Shown in pieces: positions 48,782 through 56,760 of a stretch of 63,762 nt of DNA (positions are counted from its first letter, which is position 1; the number at the start of each line of letters is the position of its first letter). The DNA is taken from positions 1 to 63,762 of the forward strand of contig NZ_BEXF01000032.1 in NCBI RefSeq assembly GCF_002897295.1, given 5' to 3'. Source of the stretch: Brevibacillus reuszeri. GTDB lineage: Bacteria > Bacillota > Bacilli > Brevibacillales > Brevibacillaceae. The notes below the pieces were generated by a model, which was not told the origin of the DNA, did no database searches, and saw nothing but the letters and a program-made list of their open reading frames with translations. The position numbers were made by a program, and so were the translations under genes.

Positions 48782-50248
48782 CTACTTTCCGTTTGCAATC
48801 ACTTGATTGGTGCGCGTGATGACTTTATCGCGTCCGAGCAGATACAAGGTCTCTGCCAAATCGCGACCATGCGCTTGACCGGTTGCTGCCACACGGACTG
48901 GCATAAACAATGCCTTTCCTTTGTGACCCGTTTCCTTTTGCACTTCTTTCAGTGCTGCTTTGATAACATCAACATTATATGCGTCTTGGGCCGACAGGTG
49001 TTTCACAAAAGATGTCAGAACCTCTGGCAGCTGCGCTTCCTTCAGCACCAATGTTGCTTCTTCATCGTACACCACTTCGTCCAGGAAGAAAAGAGCTGCG
49101 AGCGGAACGATTTGTGCACAGTAGGACATTTGTTCTTGATACAGTCCCACGATGCTGCGAACCCAGCTTTGCTTCTCTTCGGACAGTGCTTCCTCAATGA
49201 AGCCCGCTTTCACCAGATGCGGGATACACATCTCGGTAATCAGCTCAAGCGACTGACGCTTCAAGTAGAAATTGTTCATCCAGTTCATTTTGGTTGCATC
49301 GAAGACAGCCGGAGATTTGCTGACACGGTCTGCTGAGAACAGCTTGATCAAATCCTCCATGCCGAAAATCTCTTCTTCTCCGCCTGGAGACCAGCCCAGC
49401 AGAACGAGGAAATTCACGATCGCCTCTGGCAAGAAGCCAAGCTCACGATATTGCTCGATGAACTGCAAAATGCTCTCGTCGCGCTTGGACATTTTTTTGC
49501 CGTCTTGATTCAAAATCAGCGCCAAGTGGGCAAATTGAGGTGCTTCCCAGCCAAACGCCTCATAAATCATCAATTGACGAGGTGTATTGGACAGATGCTC
49601 TTCCCCACGAATGACATGGCTGATTTTCATCAAGTAGTCGTCAATCACGACGGCAAAGTTATACGTTGGAATTCCATCAGGACGGCAGATGACAAAGTCA
49701 CCCATCTCATTGGAATTGAAGGTTACTTGTCCACGAATCATATCATCAACTACGTATTCACGGTCTTCCTGCACCAGGAAGTGGATAGAAGGAACACGTC
49801 CTTCAGCTTCATACTGTGCACGCGCCTCTTCTGTAACGTGACGGTGCTTTTCCAGAATACGTGGTGTTTCACCGCGTGCCAGCTGTTCTTCACGCTCTGC
49901 ATCCAGCTCTTCTTTGCTAGCATAGCAGTAGTACGCTTTGCCCTCTGCCAAAAGCTGATCGATATATTTACGATAGATATCCAGTCGCTCCATTTGACGA
50001 TACGGCCCATACGGCCCGCCAAGGTCAGTGCCTTCTACCCATTCGACTCCGAGCCATTTCAGATTCTTCATCTGCTCTTCGTCAGCATTTTCCTTATTCC
50101 GCGTTTGGTCCGTATCCTCAATCCGAACGATGAACGAACCACCGTGATGTTTTGCAAACAAATAGTTGAAAAGTGCGGTTCTCGCACCGCCGATGTGTAA
50201 ATGCCCCGTAGGACTGGGCGCATAACGGGTGCGGATTTCTTTCGCCAT
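48782..50248 (-). CDS. gltX: glutamyl-tRNA synthetase
   Basis: A 488-aa class I synthetase. HIGH motif as HIGG in SPTGHLHIGGARTALFNYL, KMSKS motif as KMSKRD (about 249-254), and ICRPDGIPTYNFAVVIDD. Probably non-discriminating, charging tRNA-Gln as well, as in other Bacilli; that is inference. I start at ATG 50248 (MAKEIRTRYAPSP) with AAGGATGG upstream; ATG 50260 sits inside that site. It ends just before the cysteine T-box. Confidence 0.97.
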   Translation of the reverse strand: MAKEIRTRYAPSPTGHLHIGGARTALFNYLFAKHHGGSFIVRIEDTDQTRNKENADEEQMKNLKWLGVEWVEGTDLGGPYGPYRQMERLDIYRKYIDQLLAEGKAYYCYASKEELDAEREEQLARGETPRILEKHRHVTEEARAQYEAEGRVPSIHFLVQEDREYVVDDMIRGQVTFNSNEMGDFVICRPDGIPTYNFAVVIDDYLMKISHVIRGEEHLSNTPRQLMIYEAFGWEAPQFAHLALILNQDGKKMSKRDESILQFIEQYRELGFLPEAIVNFLVLLGWSPGGEEEIFGMEDLIKLFSADRVSKSPAVFDATKMNWMNNFYLKRQSLELITEMCIPHLVKAGFIEEALSEEKQSWVRSIVGLYQEQMSYCAQIVPLAALFFLDEVVYDEEATLVLKEAQLPEVLTSFVKHLSAQDAYNVDVIKAALKEVQKETGHKGKALFMPVRVAATGQAHGRDLAETLYLLGRDKVITRTNQVIANGK

Positions 50249-50336
50249 TGGTAGCACCATCCTTATGAATGTAAAAGGGTATGAATAATTGACTATCGTG
50301 ACATGTTTCTAAGGCTCTATGTTACACCTTGCCCCT

Positions 50337-50810
50337 CTACTTGACAAGCAAGCATGCAGCCTGTGCCGCAATTCCTTCTCCGCGGCCTGTGAAACCAAGC
50401 TTCTCTGAGGTCGTTGCCTTCACATTTACTTGGGAGGGCTCATCCGCCTCCAGTACGCGCGCGATGACCTCGCACATCTGTGGAATGTACGGAGCCATTT
50501 TTGGAGCTTGAGCGATGATCGTAGCGTCAACATTTCCCAAACGGTATCCGCGTTCCTTTACCATTTTCCATACGTGCTCCAAAAGCTTCACACTGTCTGC
50601 ATCCTTGAAGGCCGGATCGGTATCAGGAAAATGACGGCCGATATCTCCTTCTCCAATCGCCCCAAGAATGGCATCACTGATCGCATGCAAGAGCACGTCT
50701 GCATCGGAATGACCCAGCAATCCTTTTTCATAGGGAATGGTGACGCCACCGATGATGCATGGGCGACCCTCCACCAGTTGATGCACATCAAAGCCTTGTC
50801 CAATACGCAT
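50337..50810 (-). CDS. ispF: 2-C-methyl-D-erythritol 2,4-cyclodiphosphate synthase
   Basis: A 157-aa enzyme of the MEP isoprenoid pathway. Zinc ligands are Asp8 and His10 in GFDVHQL plus His in LLGHSDADVLLHAI. Also GEGDIGRHFPDTDPAFKDAD and C-terminal KATTSEKLGFTGRGEGIAAQA. 2 bp after ispD. Confidence 0.97.
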   Translation of the reverse strand: MRIGQGFDVHQLVEGRPCIIGGVTIPYEKGLLGHSDADVLLHAISDAILGAIGEGDIGRHFPDTDPAFKDADSVKLLEHVWKMVKERGYRLGNVDATIIAQAPKMAPYIPQMCEVIARVLEADEPSQVNVKATTSEKLGFTGRGEGIAAQAACLLVK

Positions 50811-50812
50811 AG

Positions 50813-51499
50813 CTACTCTCCCTTTCGCTTTCGTAATATCTCTTCACCGAACCATAAATCATCCGGAGTCGTTATCTTTATGTTTTCATAGCTTCCCTGC
50901 ACAACTGTTACGGAATGACCGAGCCATTCTACCAGCATCGCATCATCCGTACCTACTTTTCCTGCACGATGCGCCGCCTCATGCGCCTCTCGCAACAAAG
51001 ACATACGAAAAGCTTGTGGGGTTTGAACCGCCCACAAGCTTTCCCGCGCTGGGGTTGCTTCCACAATTCCTGTGGACCCCACCACCTTTATCGTATCTTT
51101 GACAGGAACAGCCATGATCGTCGCTTGATCGTGCTCTACCTGCTTGATCATTTCGCTGATCTGTTCGCGAGTGACAAAAGGCCGGGCTGCGTCGTGAACA
51201 AGTACGTACGTGCAGTTTTCAGGAAGTGCGCACAGGCCATTTCTCACACTATCCTGTCTCTCCGCTCCGCCTAGTACAACTGTTAGCTGAATCGCTTCTT
51301 TTTGGAGCCACTCTCGCACATCTGCGTGGTCCTGCTCGCTTACTACCAGGACGATGTGATCAACATCCCGATGAGTAGCGAAGAGGCGCACTGTATGAGC
51401 TAAAATCGGCTCTCCCGCAAGCGGTAACCACAGCTTGTTCCGTTGCCCACCCATCCGCTTACCGGAACCGGCTGCAACGATTACGACACCCGTACTCAC
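50813..51499 (-). CDS. ispD: 2-C-methyl-D-erythritol 4-phosphate cytidylyltransferase
   Basis: A 228-aa nucleotidyltransferase, third step of the MEP pathway. The CTP-binding loop is AAGSGKRMGGQRNKLWLPL (10-28), with VHDAARPFVTREQI and TPQAFR later. The usual Gly-Lys-Pro-Lys variant here reads RNKLW-L. Starts ATG 51499, 21 bp after yacL. IspD and IspF work two steps apart; the kinase IspE is not in the window. Confidence 0.96.
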   Translation of the reverse strand: MSTGVVIVAAGSGKRMGGQRNKLWLPLAGEPILAHTVRLFATHRDVDHIVLVVSEQDHADVREWLQKEAIQLTVVLGGAERQDSVRNGLCALPENCTYVLVHDAARPFVTREQISEMIKQVEHDQATIMAVPVKDTIKVVGSTGIVEATPARESLWAVQTPQAFRMSLLREAHEAAHRAGKVGTDDAMLVEWLGHSVTVVQGSYENIKITTPDDLWFGEEILRKRKGE

Positions 51500-51520
51500 G
51501 ATAATTCCTCTCCTGTCTCT

Positions 51521-52612
51521 CTATAACGCTCTTTCCAGAAGCTTCGGCTTGGCGAAAATCATTCGCCCTGCAGATGTTTGCAGTACGCTGGTCACGAGTA
51601 CATCTACATCGTTGCCGATATACTCACGTCCGCCCTCAACGACGATCATCGTACCGTCATCGAGATAGGCAACTCCCTGACCGTGCTCCTTGCCGTCCTT
51701 GATCACCTGTACATTCATTTCCTCGCCTGGCAGGACTACCGGCTTGACTGCATTCGCCAAATCGTTGATATTCAGTACGGCTACACCTTGCAGCTCGCAC
51801 ACTTTATTCAAGTTAAAGTCGTTCGTGACGACTTTCCCGTTGATCACTTTTGCCAGCTTGATCAGTTTGCTGTCGACTTCGGATACCTCTTCAAAATCGC
51901 CTTCCCAAATCTGAACCTTGACCTTCATTTCCTTTTGAATCTTGTTCAGGATGTCTAGGCCACGGCGTCCGCGATTTCTTTTCAATACATCGGATGAATC
52001 TGCAATATGCTGAAGCTCTTCAAGCACAAACCCTGGAATGACGAGCACACCTTCCAAAAAGCCGGTGCGGCAAATATCTGCAATGCGTCCATCAATGATC
52101 ACACTAGTATCCAAAATTTTGTTTTCTACGTTCGTAACGGTAGTGGAGGCATTGTCCTTTTTCTTATCCTTGCGTCCGATGGAAAAAACGGACATAATCT
52201 CGTCCCGCTTGCGGAAACCTACTTGGAACCCCAAATAGCCAAGCAATCCGGAAACAACCAACGGCAAAAGATCTCCTATCACTGGGATCGGAATTTTACT
52301 GATGGGCAGGAATAATAAAAAGGCAACAATAAGACCACTAATCAACCCCATCGCTCCGAACATAACATCGACAATTGGCATTTTGACGAGTGTCTCTTCT
52401 CCCCAACGGACAACTCTCAAAATATAATCTAATAACCAATTGGCTAAAAAGAAGAACAAGATGGCACCAAGTACCGCACCAATATACTGTGTTCCAGCTA
52501 CTACACCGAAATTCAAAAGCGGATTTAGCATCGAAAACAGGTCATCACCGTATTGATACCCCAATCCACCGCCAATCAAGACAAAAAAGATTTTTCCTAT
52601 GCGGCGTACCAT
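51521..52612 (-). CDS. yacL: YacL-like PIN/TRAM-domain membrane protein
   Basis: A 363-aa protein with four N-terminal membrane segments (about 7-22, 35-60, 82-105, 110-133). A PIN nuclease domain starts at NKILDTSVIIDGRIADICRTG (about 165-185), and a TRAM domain at the C-terminus (about 290-345, VLPGEEMNVQVIKDGKEHGQ). The acidic PIN residues (DTS, D of DGR, later NDFNLN) are kept, so RNase activity is plausible; the substrate is unknown. Starts at ATG 52612 behind AAAGGAGGTG. Confidence 0.93.
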   Translation of the reverse strand: MVRRIGKIFFVLIGGGLGYQYGDDLFSMLNPLLNFGVVAGTQYIGAVLGAILFFFLANWLLDYILRVVRWGEETLVKMPIVDVMFGAMGLISGLIVAFLLFLPISKIPIPVIGDLLPLVVSGLLGYLGFQVGFRKRDEIMSVFSIGRKDKKKDNASTTVTNVENKILDTSVIIDGRIADICRTGFLEGVLVIPGFVLEELQHIADSSDVLKRNRGRRGLDILNKIQKEMKVKVQIWEGDFEEVSEVDSKLIKLAKVINGKVVTNDFNLNKVCELQGVAVLNINDLANAVKPVVLPGEEMNVQVIKDGKEHGQGVAYLDDGTMIVVEGGREYIGNDVDVLVTSVLQTSAGRMIFAKPKLLERAL

Positions 52613-52706
52613 GCCTTCACCTCCTTTTATTAATATAGACGTAAAGCTTTGAGTAAAACCCTATTTCTTTCCAAATGGCTAAAATGCTTCATCGGCACTT
52701 TCCCTC

Positions 52707-52736
52707 ACTATAGCAAAAATGATTTTATCATGTCAA
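52707..52736 (-). promoter_or_regulatory. sigma-A promoter of yacL-ispD-ispF
   Basis: Reading leftwards: TTGACA (52736-52731), 18 bp, TATAGT (52712-52707). A second candidate lies just upstream: CGTCAA complement TTGACG (52776-52771), 17 bp, TTAAAA (52753-52748). Confidence 0.7.
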
Positions 52737-52806
52737 ATAGCCAAAAATTTTAACATAGTTGTCAATTTCTCGTCAACCTCGAACACCCGTTTCCTTTGGA
52801 TGCAAA

Positions 52807-52836
52807 TTGACAGAGGGCTGACTCCCTTCTTATAAT
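52807..52836 (+). promoter_or_regulatory. sigma-A promoter of the 131-aa unknown gene
   Basis: TTGACA (52807-52812), 18 bp, TATAAT (52831-52836): both hexamers perfect. It points right and lies ~60 bp before the start codon. Confidence 0.8.
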
Positions 52837-52897
52837 GGCATTAACGAATGCGCGAAAATTTTGACGATATCTACAGCCTAAAGCAGAGGTGAACCAT

Positions 52898-53293
52898 ATG
52901 GACAATCGAAATGTAGACGACTTTCAAACGCAAGTATCGGAACTTCTGATCAGACATCGGAGCGTACTGGACGTCATGTCCAAAGTTCAGGAATCGGCTT
53001 CCCGCATCAACCGTTCACTGACCAAATCCATCACCGAATGTGGCTGTGTGGAAGTAGTTGCTAAAAAGCAAACGTATGATTCCAGCAAAAACCTGGAGGA
53101 AAACAAGCCCCATTTGGACACCCACTTTTCCGGACCGTTGTGTGAGCATTGTCGCGACGTAGTCACTGCCGAGCTCGGTAAAAACCTGTTTTATCTCACG
53201 GCCTTGTGCAATATTACGGACATCAAGCTAGAAGATGTACTCGAGAAGGAGTCGAAGAGACTGAACACCCTGGGCGTATTCAACCTTTCATAA
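52898..53293 (+). CDS. unrecognised small soluble protein (131 aa)
   Basis: I do not recognise the family. The protein is helical and acidic overall. N-terminal part: VDDFQTQVSELLIRHRSVLD and VMSKVQESASRINRSLTKSI. Two cysteine pairs follow, CGC (about 46-48) and CEHC (about 80-83), which could bind metal. The C-terminal helix ELGKNLFYLTALCNITDIK faintly recalls MazG-like all-alpha NTP pyrophosphohydrolases, without their full acidic motif. ATG 52898 follows AGAGGTG. It stands alone on the plus strand under a perfect promoter, with its own terminator. Confidence 0.75.
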   Translation: MDNRNVDDFQTQVSELLIRHRSVLDVMSKVQESASRINRSLTKSITECGCVEVVAKKQTYDSSKNLEENKPHLDTHFSGPLCEHCRDVVTAELGKNLFYLTALCNITDIKLEDVLEKESKRLNTLGVFNLS

Positions 53294-53345
53294 CCTTTCA
53301 CTCGTATTACGAACGAACCCTCAAAAAAGTTGCACTTAAAAAATG

Positions 53346-53376
53346 AAAAACCCGCACTCGGATGTGCGGGTTTTTT
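53346..53376. terminator. bidirectional terminator between the 131-aa gene and pssA
   Basis: Perfect 12-bp stem AAAAACCCGCAC / GTGCGGGTTTTT with a 6-nt loop, A-tract and T-tract flanks. It separates the two convergent genes. Confidence 0.9.
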
Positions 53377-53386
53377 GTCGTGGCTT

Positions 53387-54115
53387 TTATTCAAAGGGCA
53401 CAGATTCTTCTTCTTTGTTCTTTCTCTTACGTAATTTTTTGACGAGAAAGTCAACGTTTTTTTTTATTCCGTACAAAGCGTAAAACGCCAATGGCAAGAA
53501 GACAATCTTAGGAAACTGCTGTGGGTACTTGATCGCTACCACGACCACAATAGCGATGATAATCGGTGTAATCCAGTACGCAGATTTAGGAATACCCACT
53601 TTTTTGAAATTCGGATACTTGACCTTGGATACCATCAAAAAGGCGAGAAGCAGCATGCTTACTGCAAGCAGTACCGGGTTGAAAACCTGGTGGTACAGAG
53701 CAAGTGTAGCGAGCACACCACCCGCTGCCGTAATCGGCAAACCGATGAAGTAACCTGGAACCCCGGCTTGGACATTGAAGCGAGCCAAGCGCAGCGCCCC
53801 ACAGATTGGAAAAATCGCGGTGACAAAAATACCGAGCAGGTTGAAATCTTGCAGGACGACAACATACATGATAAACGCTGGCGCTACCCCGAACGTGATA
53901 ACGTCAGACAAGGAATCCAGTTCCTTACCGAACTCGCTTTGCGCATTCAGCATTCGTGCTACGCGCCCGTCCAGTCCGTCTGCCAGCATACCGATTATTA
54001 CTGTAATGGCTGCATAATCGACATATTGATCGCCTTGAAACGCAAGAATAATTGCTAAAACTCCCAGAAACAAGTTGCTTACGGTTAGTATGTTCGGTAA
54101 CGATTTCACGAACAT
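53387..54115 (-). CDS. pssA: CDP-diacylglycerol-serine O-phosphatidyltransferase
   Basis: A 242-aa membrane enzyme that makes phosphatidylserine, the precursor of phosphatidylethanolamine. The CDP-alcohol transferase motif D-G-x2-A-R-x8-G-x3-D-x3-D is complete in ADGLDGRVARMLNAQ and SEFGKELDSLSD (about 46-72). Six or more hydrophobic segments; Lys/Arg-rich C-terminus (VKKLRKRKNKEEE). I start at ATG 54115 (MFVKSLPNILTV) with AGGAGG upstream; 17 further codons carry the binding site. B. subtilis has pssA elsewhere, so its place between yacL and disA is lineage-specific. Confidence 0.93.
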   Translation of the reverse strand: MFVKSLPNILTVSNLFLGVLAIILAFQGDQYVDYAAITVIIGMLADGLDGRVARMLNAQSEFGKELDSLSDVITFGVAPAFIMYVVVLQDFNLLGIFVTAIFPICGALRLARFNVQAGVPGYFIGLPITAAGGVLATLALYHQVFNPVLLAVSMLLLAFLMVSKVKYPNFKKVGIPKSAYWITPIIIAIVVVVAIKYPQQFPKIVFLPLAFYALYGIKKNVDFLVKKLRKRKNKEEESVPFE

Positions 54116-54202
54116 AGACTTACCTCCTGATTTCTTCTGCCCAAAAGAAAGTCGTCTCCTAGGCAAATGTTGAATACAAATAATGCCTTAATCCTATCTA
54201 CT

Positions 54203-55279
54203 TTAAATGTGCCTGTCAATGAACACTTGTTCCTGAATCCGTTTCAGACCCTCTTTGATAGCCCTCGCTCGAACCTCTCCAATCCCCTCAACTTCGTCCA
54301 ATTCCTGGATCGTAGCCATCATAATTCTAGGTAAATTGTGGAAATGGACAGCCAAATTCGTGATGATGGAAATAGGCAACCTTGGGATTTTTTGCAAAAT
54401 ACGATACCCTCTTGGAGAAACAGATTCTTCAAGCATACTGACGTTTGCAGAGTATCCAAGGACACGCAAGAAAGAGGGCAATTCCAGCATTTCATCGGAG
54501 CTTAATTTTTTCATGTCACGCAGTACATGTTCAGGAGAATACGACACATCTCGACAATAATCGCGAATGAGCATGTGCGCTTCTTCTTCAATGTTTGATA
54601 CAAGCTCCTCCATCTGCATGCTAACGAGCCTTCCCTCGATTCCTAGCTCACATATGTACTTGGAGACCTCTGTCTTAATACGTAATACCATCTCGATTCG
54701 TTGCAAAACGGAAGTAACTTCTTGAAACGTTACTAATTCCTCGAATTCCAACGCACCGAGATTGGTCAGCGTCTGATCCAGAACGGCCTTGTATTTCTCC
54801 AAGGTGGAGACTGCCTGATTAGCCTTTGCCAGAATGACGCTTATTTCATTTAAGACATAACGAAAGTTCCCCTGGTACAGTGTAATGACATTGCGACGTT
54901 GAGAGATCGCTATCACCAAATAGTGAGTCTGAATGGCAGTTCGTTGAGCAGTCCGATGGCGTGTTCCTGTTTCACTGGTAGATATGGATGCAGGAGGAAA
55001 CAGTTGGGTATTGGCATACAGGATTCTTTTTGCGTCTTCACTAACTATGATCGCCCCATCCATCTTCGCCAATTCATACAAATGGGCGGGAGAGAAGTCA
55101 CAATTGATGGAAAAACCGCCATCGACGATCGACCTCATCTCCGGACCATAGCCAACGACAATTAATCCACCTGTTTTCGCCCGCAAAACATTTTCCAATC
55201 CTTCCCGCAGCTGTGTACCGGGAGCGACCAAGCGAAGCACATCGCTAAACTGCGGATTTCTTTTGGTGTTCTCCTGCAT
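54203..55279 (-). CDS. disA: DisA, DNA-integrity scanning diadenylate cyclase
   Basis: A 358-aa octameric c-di-AMP synthase that pauses at DNA lesions and delays sporulation. The N-terminal DAC domain has the catalytic DGA (ELAKMDGAIIV, about 74-76) and RHRTA (about 107-111) motifs. A helical spine follows, and helix-hairpin-helix DNA-binding motifs close the protein (LDEVEGIGEVRARAIKEGLK, about 325-344). ATG 55279; 9 bp after radA, so probably in one operon with it. Confidence 0.97.
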   Translation of the reverse strand: MQENTKRNPQFSDVLRLVAPGTQLREGLENVLRAKTGGLIVVGYGPEMRSIVDGGFSINCDFSPAHLYELAKMDGAIIVSEDAKRILYANTQLFPPASISTSETGTRHRTAQRTAIQTHYLVIAISQRRNVITLYQGNFRYVLNEISVILAKANQAVSTLEKYKAVLDQTLTNLGALEFEELVTFQEVTSVLQRIEMVLRIKTEVSKYICELGIEGRLVSMQMEELVSNIEEEAHMLIRDYCRDVSYSPEHVLRDMKKLSSDEMLELPSFLRVLGYSANVSMLEESVSPRGYRILQKIPRLPISIITNLAVHFHNLPRIMMATIQELDEVEGIGEVRARAIKEGLKRIQEQVFIDRHI

Positions 55280-55288
55280 CCCTCGCTC

Positions 55289-56656
55289 CTACCCCCTTAT
55301 CACCTCGTTCAAAGCCTCTGCTATGTTGTTTACGCCGATCACTTGGATGTCGTCTGGTGCCTCCAACCCGCGAATGTTCTTTTCCGGAATGATAACTCGC
55401 TTGAAGCCCAATTTATGTGCTTCCCGTACCCTCTGTTCAATCCGCGAAACTCCTCGCACCTCTCCAGTCAAGCCGATTTCTCCAATAACCACGTCATGCG
55501 GATTCGTGGCATGATCGCGAAAGCTGCTCGCAATACTGACGGCTATCGCCAGATCGACTGCTGGTTCATCTAATCTTACTCCTCCTGCCACATTTACATA
55601 CGCATCCTGGTTTTGGAGCATCATGCCCATACGCTTTTCCAGAACTGCCATAATCATAGCCACCCGTTGATGGTCTACACCTGTAGCCATACGCCGCGGT
55701 GTCACAAAGCTGGTCGGCGCTACAAGAGCCTGAAGCTCGACCAGAACGGGACGTGTCCCTTCCATGCTGGCTACGACAGTGGAGCCTGCCACGCCATGAG
55801 GCCGCTCTGCCAGGAAGATCTCTGAAGGGTTTGCTACTTCCTCCAGACCCCGATCCTTCATTTCAAAAATGCCGATTTCATTTGTCGAACCGAATCGGTT
55901 TTTGACAGCACGCAAAATGCGGAATGTGTTGTGACGTTCTCCTTCAAAATAAAGCACGGCATCCACCATATGCTCCAGCATACGCGGCCCAGCAATGGAA
56001 CCTTCCTTGGTCACGTGACCAACAATGAATGTACCGATCCCTTTTCCTTTGGCAATCCGCATCAGCTGGGCAGTAGCCTCGCGTACCTGAGCGACACTTC
56101 CTGCTGCAGATTGTACAGCAGGGTGAAACACGGTCTGAATCGAATCGATGATCAAAACATGGGGGTCTACTTGATTAATATGCTGTTCGATCAAATCCAA
56201 ATCATTTTCCGCTAAGACAAACATCGGCGGAGTTTGCATATTCAGTCGATCTGCGCGTAATTTGATTTGTTTTGCCGATTCCTCGCCTGATACATAAAGC
56301 ACTTTGGCGCCCTGGTGAGCTAATGTAAAAGAGGTTTGCAACAGCAGTGTAGATTTACCGATCCCCGGATCTCCTCCGACGAGAATGAGTGAGCCGGGCA
56401 CAAGTCCGCCTCCGAGCACACGGTTTAATTCACCGATGGTCGTATCCATCCGTGGATCTTCTGCACTTGCTACCTGAGTCAAAGGAATCGCTGCCTGACG
56501 CTGTCCACCACTCATCCCTTCATGGCGGTGTGCGGCTTTTACAGTTACTTCCTCGACCAGTGTATTCCAGCTGTTACAGCCAGGGCATTTGCCCATCCAT
56601 TTCGGTGATTCATAGCCACATTCTTGACACGCGTATTTCGTTTTATACTTTGACAT
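55289..56656 (-). CDS. radA: DNA repair protein RadA (Sms)
   Basis: A 455-aa RecA-like branch-migration helicase. N-terminal zinc finger CQECGYESPKWMGKCPGC (about 10-27), Walker A GGDPGIGKST (about 92-101), Walker B VLIIDSIQ, the RadA-specific KNRFGSTNEIGIFEM, and a C-terminal Lon-protease-like domain. I start at ATG 56656 (MSKYKTKYACQEC) behind GAGGG; an open frame 17 codons longer includes the clpC terminator flank. It lies after a strong terminator, so it needs its own promoter or readthrough. Confidence 0.96.
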   Translation of the reverse strand: MSKYKTKYACQECGYESPKWMGKCPGCNSWNTLVEEVTVKAAHRHEGMSGGQRQAAIPLTQVASAEDPRMDTTIGELNRVLGGGLVPGSLILVGGDPGIGKSTLLLQTSFTLAHQGAKVLYVSGEESAKQIKLRADRLNMQTPPMFVLAENDLDLIEQHINQVDPHVLIIDSIQTVFHPAVQSAAGSVAQVREATAQLMRIAKGKGIGTFIVGHVTKEGSIAGPRMLEHMVDAVLYFEGERHNTFRILRAVKNRFGSTNEIGIFEMKDRGLEEVANPSEIFLAERPHGVAGSTVVASMEGTRPVLVELQALVAPTSFVTPRRMATGVDHQRVAMIMAVLEKRMGMMLQNQDAYVNVAGGVRLDEPAVDLAIAVSIASSFRDHATNPHDVVIGEIGLTGEVRGVSRIEQRVREAHKLGFKRVIIPEKNIRGLEAPDDIQVIGVNNIAEALNEVIRG

Positions 56657-56716
56657 ATTCGCACCCTCACTTGGAATTTCTCCTCTATTTTTACCATAGA
56701 TACGCACCCAAAAAAA

Positions 56717-56743
56717 GAATACCTCCTGAAACAGGAGGCATTC
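56717..56743 (-). terminator. terminator of the ctsR-clpC operon
   Basis: On the minus strand GAATGCCTCCTG-TTT-CAGGAGGTATTC followed by TTTTTTT. A 12-bp stem with one wobble and a tight loop, 18 bp past the clpC stop. Confidence 0.93.
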
Positions 56744-56760
56744 CGCGTTATATTTCTACC

